From Pomacea canaliculata (lineage: Eukaryota; Mollusca; Gastropoda; Architaenioglossa; Ampullariidae): 64,000 nucleotides of DNA. The position numbers and the translations under genes were made by a program. The first letter of the stretch is position 1; every line of letters starts with the position of its first letter. This document shows, one piece after another, positions 58,519 to 64,000 of this stretch. The notes under the pieces were generated by a model. That model saw only the letters and a program-made list of their open reading frames with translations, was not told the origin of the DNA and made no database searches. The stretch spans positions 11,653,950 through 11,717,949 of the forward strand of contig NC_037596.1 of the NCBI RefSeq assembly GCF_003073045.1. Direction: 5' to 3'.

Positions 58519-59079
58519 GACGTGGGCGGATCAGAGTGGGAGCACAGGTATGTAACAACAGGGGACAGCCTGACTTTTAGCGCCTCTGGCGACATGCGAC
58601 GCAGCCGTGGCCATTGTACAAGCATTAATGGGTTGAGCACTTGCTGACTGCTTGTTGTCGCCACTCCATAACCCCCACCAGTCGGCTACAAATGCACAAC
58701 AAGAACTAAAATACACAGAAAGTTAATGAAGACAAAGTAATTAAATGTTCACTATGTAGACAATAACAAAACTGAGTCTATTTGTATGGTAGATATCCAG
58801 GTACTAATAAATATTTACAACAGACAAAACCATTCCTCATATATCTTTCTTCTCCTCCAATTCTGTAATTACAACAATGTTACTATAAATTTTACCTTCA
58901 TAAGTTTTAGATTCAGAAGTATGAAGTATCACATCGAGAAACATGAATAATTTAATAAAGCAGCAAAGATAAAACCTTTTGCAACACACGTCTCCATGAA
59001 CATGAGTCAATCCTCCATTGTTCATCATTTTAAAGGCAAGTTTATTAATAAATAGAAAGAAATGTTGAACATAGCGCCA

Positions 59080-59222
59080 TAACAAGTTTCATAGCTGGTA
59101 AAGATTGAAACGAGGCTTGGCTTATCTAGACTGTCAAGGTCGATGACGTCACGTTTCGGAAGGCTCCCGAATTTTTTCCCTTCTCTGAGACCTTTGCGAA
59201 AAATAAATCAGCGTCCTGGCCT
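59080..59222 (-). repeat. Right arm of the 2-kb-spaced inverted repeat
   Basis: Reverse complement of the 57146-57284 arm with moderate divergence, including its own CRE TGACGTCA at 59144-59151. The arms could be terminal repeats of a DNA element or two independent copies in opposite orientation. Confidence 0.75.
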
Positions 59223-59449
59223 TGAACCAGGCTGGTTCATGAAAACAGGACTGTCTGCTTTTCTATGATATAGACTTTGTTGCTGGTTCAGAGTAAAACA
59301 TTAATTTTCTCCTTTTCTAACAGTCTTAAATTTCTGTAGCAAATGCATTTCATAGAAAAGGGAGAGAGAGAGAGGTAAGCCGTAGTGAAAAAATACAAAG
59401 AGGCTGCTTCCACATATTTCAAGCACTTGCATAAACAATCACTTTCGCT

Positions 59450-59550
59450 CTGTGTGTGTGTGCGCGTGGATGTGTCTACGTGGATGTGTACGTGGGTTTG
59501 CGCATGCGTGGTTTTTTTGTGTATTCTTGCGCTGGTGTGTGTGTGCATGT
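59450..59550 (+). repeat. TG-rich simple repeat region
   Basis: Imperfect TG/CG-rich run with several GTGTGTG blocks. Open frames across it on both strands are low-complexity artefacts. Confidence 0.7.
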
Positions 59551-60011
59551 TTGTATTTTGCTGTAATACAAACAGCTCTGTTAAATCATTCACCAAAAAT
59601 ATATTAATTCACTGCCTTTTATGTGATTTTTCTAGGAACAGGAAGGGGTACTTTCCAAAGTATCCATACAAGTCAATGAAGACGTTCGAGTAAAGAGAAA
59701 TCGCAGTACACAAGTCAACTCGTGTAAATTAATTCTTGTCGACTCTACTGCCAGGATCTGACACATACACTGTTTGAAAATGAGACTAAACATCTGTGGA
59801 AGTTTAAAGATTTTGTGTGCCTGCCTGCCGGACAAACAGACTGCGGCTGTCTTTTGTTGTTTGAGCAGTGCGACTTTTGAATGGGTTATGAATGAGACAT
59901 GAATAGTTTTGTGCATGCAATTGTGTATGAATTTTTTTTTTTTTTTGACAAATAGTTTTATCTTATCGTCTCTCCCTAGACGTTTGATTTTGTCTGCTTC
60001 ACTGCGGAAAA

Positions 60012-60985
60012 TCTTAGATCTTGTCCCCACTATTGTTCATACAATATACTAATAGCTGTAAAACCACTGTTGATAGGAGCTTTCTTATAAAATTTGCTGA
60101 TGACACTGCCTTGTTGTCTCTCTTGTATGAGCATGAACACGTTCACAGTGGCGCTCTTCCTGCTTTTTTACGCTGGTGTGATGAACATTTTCTTGACTTG
60201 AATGTCTCAAAGACAAAGGAAATGATCTTTGACTTTAGGCTGAACAGACCTGTTGTGGTTAATAGTACTATCCATGGTGATGCCATTGAGATAGGCAACA
60301 CTTATAAATATTTAGGTACTACCTTTGATGATAAACTTAAATTGGATGTGAACACTGACATGATCCTCAGGCGGAGCCAGCAACGCTTATACCTGCTACG
60401 GAAGCTTCGGTCTTCTCTTGTCAGCCCAGTCATTCTCACTCGGTTCTATCAGTCCTTCATTGAGAGTCTCATCACCTTTTCTTTCACTTCTTGGTTTCAC
60501 AACCTCTCCGTAGGGAACAGGAAAGCCTGTCTCCCTTGTTAAGATCAGTTCCAAAATCACGAACCAAGCAGAGGATTTAGCCATCATTAACTAAGCAGCA
60601 AATCCTTAGTACGGCATCTCGTATCCTAACTATTCCTGGTCATGTGTTGGCGAGTGAGTTCTCACTCCTGTGGTCTGGTCGCCGATACGCTGTACCGGTA
60701 AGTCAAACGAACCGTTACTGAAACTCGTTTATTCCGCGAGCCATCCACTTCTTTAATTCCAATAGCTGTGATGATGATGTGTCAGCCTTAGGTGACTTTG
60801 TGGGGGATGCCCACTGAACCTGTTGTTGCTGTGTTACTATATGAGTGTGTGTGTGTGCACATGTGTGTGTATGTCGCCAGAATCTATTCCCTTTCATCTC
60901 CCACATAATTCTTCCCTCCAGTGTGCTGGCGTGTCATCATACCTGTAATTGCCCTTGCGGATTAATAAAGTTGTATTGTATTGTA
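60012..60985 (+). mobile_element. Rex/Babar-type LINE, 5'-truncated, last part of RT and 3' end
   Basis: Opens with LSPLLFIQYTN, then FADDTALLSLL (catalytic Asp pair), FLDLNVSKTKEMIFDFR, YKYLGTTFDDKLKLD, QQRLYLLRKLRSSLVSP and FYQSFIESLITFSFTSWFHN. After a frameshift near 60535 it reads SSKILSTASRILTIPGHVLA and FSLLWSGRRYAVPVSQTNRY, the usual end of this ORF. The 3' end carries GGATTAATAAAGTTGTATTG with a short TTGTA repeat, the normal tail of the group. Confidence 0.88.
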
Positions 60986-61736
60986 AAACCCACTGTGTGG
61001 TGTCTTGGAGAATATCTCACGCATGCGCACTTGTTGACGAAAACAGAGACAGGTGAACTAGGCAGCTGAGTTTGAGATGGAGTAGAGTCGCTATAAGAAA
61101 ATATTGTACCTTGTCACGAAAGAGTGGGGTTAGGGCTTTAGTGTGGGTTTGCACATCTGCTTTTACTTTAGGACTGACGTAACTTCTCTCTAGGATTTGC
61201 GTCATTTACGCGGGTGCGGATGGGAGCTTAGAACATTCTTGGTGGCTATGAGTGTGATAGCTTTAGTGTGTCATGTGCTTGATTTGACGAATGGGTGCAT
61301 GTTCTAACAGAAAGATCTAGATGCCAGCCTGGCTGTTTTCGCAACAAGAAAGATCGAGAGCAAACAGCGCTTTTCACGGAAAAGAAGCGCTTTTCGCTAG
61401 GACTTTCGTGGGGAGGACACGAAAGTAATTTGTGCGTTCAAGTCTTCGCTCCCTGATCCTCCAATGGCCTCGGAGACGACGGACAGTCTTGAGGAATAGG
61501 AATCCATCCCGAAAGAGCGACTAAGAGGCGCAAACGCAATTTCGCGCTCACCGAGAACAACTTATTGTCCTACATGTGACAACATAACGGATAAGTTGCT
61601 GTGGACACCACACCGGTGCTGACATTCATGTGAGGAACGTCAGGCCTACAAGTGTCCGTTTCCTGGTGTACAAGGTGCACGGAGACGTTTCATGTAAGGA
61701 ATCGTCCCAATCTTCATTTCCGTACCTGCAGACGTA
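60986..61736. other. GC-richer spacer, no gene supported
   Basis: Frames around 61463-61640 are short and broken. The part from about 61560 shares diverged blocks (ACAACGGA..., GTCCGTTTCCTGG/GTCCGTTC, AAGGTGCAC) with 61975-62110, so it is an old duplication split by the MITE between them. Confidence 0.4.
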
Positions 61737-61952
61737 CTTGCGTGCAGGGCCGTGCTTAGGGGCAGGCAGACGAGGCATCTGCCTAGGGCCCCGCGCTTCA
61801 AGGGGCCCCGCGCTTTTGATTGACTTATGTAAACTTAGCATTATGAAGTGTAGTCATGGCCGTATCACATTCGATTGGCACTGTTGAGGGCCCCGCACAT
61901 GCCCTTTGCCTCGGGTCCCCCGCTCGGGCTAAAGAACGGGCCTGCTTGCGTG
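61737..61952. mobile_element. Short non-autonomous hAT element (MITE)
   Basis: 200 bp (61745-61944) with ends CAGGGCCG and CAGGCCCG (right end read inward), flanked by the 8-bp duplication CTTGCGTG. The interior is rich in GGGGCCCCGCGC-like blocks. Confidence 0.9.
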
Positions 61953-63164
61953 TACGGGAAGCAATCTTCGTCTTTCCAAACAACACAACGGACAATTGCC
62001 TGTGGATACCACGTCGACACTGAATCGCTTCAAAGCAATGAGGAATACCAGGTCTACTGGCGTCCGTTCAAGGTGCACAGTGCACGTTCATCGACGCCGC
62101 ATTCATGTGCGGAATCATTGCCGCCAACTTTCGTCCCCTAACAGCAGTCGACCGAAGTCTTAGGACATTATTTCTTCTGCAACGAGGCGAGAAAGCTCAC
62201 CCAACGATAATAGTCAACGCATAACCAGTGACAACTGTGTGTGTCCTGCAGGGACTAAGATGTCAAGCAACAAAAGCATTAGGACACAGCTAAGGGGCGT
62301 ATGCATGAGAGCAGACCGTTGATCCATAAAAGGGACCTAAAAGACTGCAACATAATGAAAGAGTGAATCACACGTTATTGCCACATACTAATATCCACAC
62401 AGAGACATACATCGTACAACTACCTTCCTAGTGTACACGTTGAATGTATTTATAAATATGAGCAAGCTATCTTGAATAACAGACCACCAAATCAAGTCCC
62501 CATAAATGCAGTTGGCAATCTGAACAAAAGTCGTCTGATCCCTGTTTGGTAATTAAAAAAACGTGAAGTCAAGGTCAGGTTTTTTTCTCCTAGTTTATTT
62601 TACATACCATGTAATAACATTCACACGTGGTAACAGGGGCCATAGTATGCGCAGTTTCTCCGACAGATGCAAGTGACGAAAGAAGCAACCAATGGAAACT
62701 TACTCTGTACCAGCTACATTAATCTTGCCGTCACAGGTTCTCAACAGGACTATTTCAAAGCCGTTGGCGAGTGTTCCTGTTTCCCTTAACAGCTTTTCAT
62801 CCCTGCACAAAAAAAACAAAAAAAAAAACAACAACTAACACGCTCTTCTTTCATTGGTCATATGGCGACACAGAACTTTTTCTCGATAATAAAAGCCCGC
62901 CAGCTCTCACATGTCATTTACACTTGGCTGATAATTTTTTTTTAGATTTCCATGAAAGATTACCAGGCAGGTCACGCTTCTCACGGATGGCAGATGTGTT
63001 TACTAGACCAGTATTTCCCGAAAGAAATTTAAATGTAATTTATACAGCGAAACAAGAGAAGAAGCTTTGTTAGGAGTTAAAACCCACAGCGAATTCAAAG
63101 AACATTTAATCAGAACAGCAGCCACACAAGTATTCTTTCAACCCGATGTTTTTTTATTTTGCTA
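61953..63164. other. No gene supported
   Basis: The left part continues the duplicated GC-richer segment. The rest is AT-rich, with A runs near 62808-62833. Confidence 0.4.
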
Positions 63165-63700
63165 ATGTTTTTTGTTCGCACTGAATGATGGTGGTACACT
63201 GCACTTCAAACTACAGTTCTCTCATGTTCCTTTTTCCCCTTCTGAGTAGAGTTTAGTGGTCTGGCACTATATTCGTTCACTCCCCTACCAGTCATGGAGC
63301 TGGTGACGTTAGCCCATCTCCCTATGATCAAATTATTATTTATATTACTGGTCGACTTTAAGGCTGATATCAGCCACCCTATGTTATGAAGAAAGGCCCA
63401 GTGGATGACGCATGATTCTACATGTTTACTTTGCACGCAGGGATCTATTTACTTATTTATCTTTTATCCCGCAACCATTCTATTGATTTTTGAACGTCAC
63501 CTGCAGTCTCTGTTAATGTCTTTGTTCTCTAAACACTAAAAAATCTAAAAAAATGTTTTTGTTGCACTGAATGATGTTGTACACTGACATCAGCTACACT
63601 CATATCCTTCCACCTCTGACTTGTTGTCTGGTCACTCCCATACCAGTCTGTAGATATATTATCCATGACGACTGATCAACCAAAACAGGTTTCTACATGT
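63165..63700 (+). repeat. Diverged tandem repeat, about 385-bp period
   Basis: TTTTTGTTCGCACTGAATGA followed by TGGTACACTG (from 63168) recurs from 63556 as GTTGCACTGAATGATG and TTGTACACTG. Both are followed later by CACTCCC(C/A)TACCAGTC. The segment just before the MITE (GACTGATCAACCAAAACAGG, 63669-63689) also resembles 53284-53306 near gene D. Confidence 0.55.
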
Positions 63701-63704
63701 CATT

Positions 63705-63880
63705 CAGGGCTTCTGCTTACACAAAAAATTGCGTACAGTACGCATTAAAAGTTCGGAGGACCCCTTCAATTTTTGTCAATGGGGTCCCCTCCAAAGGTTG
63801 GGCGAAGAACAGGGACCCCTTAAAAATCTGAAGAAGGGGTCCCTGGCACCCCAAAGAATTTAGCCTTAGCAGAAGCCCTG
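63705..63880. mobile_element. Short non-autonomous DNA element with 13-bp terminal inverted repeats
   Basis: 176 bp with perfect terminal inverted repeats CAGGGCTTCTGCT; the interior has facing GGGACCCC/GGGGTCCC blocks that would fold back. Termini are hAT-like (CAGGG). The flanking 8-mers are only partly alike (ATGTCATT and TCATAATT), so the target duplication is not clear. Confidence 0.75.
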
Positions 63881-64000
63881 TCATAATTATCTTTGAAAAG
63901 GAGACAAAAACAAATCTGTTTACGTGCAGGTTTTTTCTTGACAGTGTATGAGTAAGTGACTAATGGGAGAGTTGAAGGTGGGTGAGTTGGTTGACATGTA

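Noticed and set aside
59288-59596. 102-codon frames on both strands
   Set aside because: Translation of a TG/CA-rich simple repeat.
59636-59693. Tyrosine-rich frame GYFPKYPYKSMKTFE after a tttttctag as an alternative tail of gene D
   Set aside because: The phase would fit the membrane exon, but it lies 7 kb away beyond other repeats; the 54050 exon is closer and fits exon 8. Only transcript data could revive it.

Overview
The window is animal nuclear DNA. It is AT-rich, its genes are split by GT-AG introns, and about a dozen remnants of LINEs, hAT transposons, RTE elements and a tRNA-type SINE are scattered through it. The repeat style (L2/CR1 LINEs with ATT or ATC tails, RTE remnants, a SINE ending in CAA repeats, a short TTAGGG-type telomeric run, a recurrent TTACTTCCCTT motif) suggests a mollusc, probably a gastropod. 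That is inference. No bacterial operon, CRISPR array, rRNA or canonical tRNA gene was seen.

The genes I can support are four small type I membrane receptors assembled here exon by exon from splice sites and phase. Gene A (minus, exons 1022-3986, 3' end outside the window) and gene B (minus, 35433-42742, 401 residues) are paralogues: signal peptide, three Ig-like or Ig-sized extracellular domains each on its own phase 1-1 exon, then (seen in B) one membrane helix and a tyrosine-bearing tail. Gene C (plus, 11797-15854, 238 residues) and gene D (plus, 49226-54121, 279 residues) are a second family: signal peptide, one cysteine-bearing domain split over two exons, a multi-exon stalk with a furin-type basic site, a membrane helix and a short tail. 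D has one extra collagen-like Gly-X-Y stalk exon.

Layout: A(-) C(+) B(-) D(+), that is two head-to-head pairs. A and B starts are about 38.8 kb apart and C and D starts about 37.4 kb apart, so a divergent pair seems to have been duplicated in tandem as one block. Downstream of B on the minus strand lie three more exons (31288-32529) coding a long tail with several YxxV/L/I motifs. They join B's membrane exon in frame and may be an alternative C-terminus.

Region by region: 95-560 L1-type LINE relic; 1022-3986 gene A; 5091-7765 complete but decayed hAT transposon with 8-bp target duplication; 10206-10903 LINE 3' end; 11797-15854 gene C with LINE bits in its introns; 15960-23385 no gene seen; 23386-25555 nearly full RT part of an L2/CR1 LINE followed by telomere-like repeats; 25582-31287 no gene seen, one 199-bp tandem duplication; 31288-42742 gene B and its tail exons, with a short hAT nested in an RTE relic; 42989-49015 spacer with RTE and CR1 relics; 49226-54121 gene D; 54290-64000 SINE, hAT MITEs, a Rex/Babar-type LINE, a 2-kb-spaced inverted repeat and CRE/E-box-rich DNA, but no gene that I can support.

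The receptors look like cell-surface recognition proteins of an immune or self-recognition type: single-pass proteins with glycosylated Ig-like domains, tyrosine motifs in the tails of B and C, and tandem duplication. Their ligands and cell type cannot be read from the sequence.
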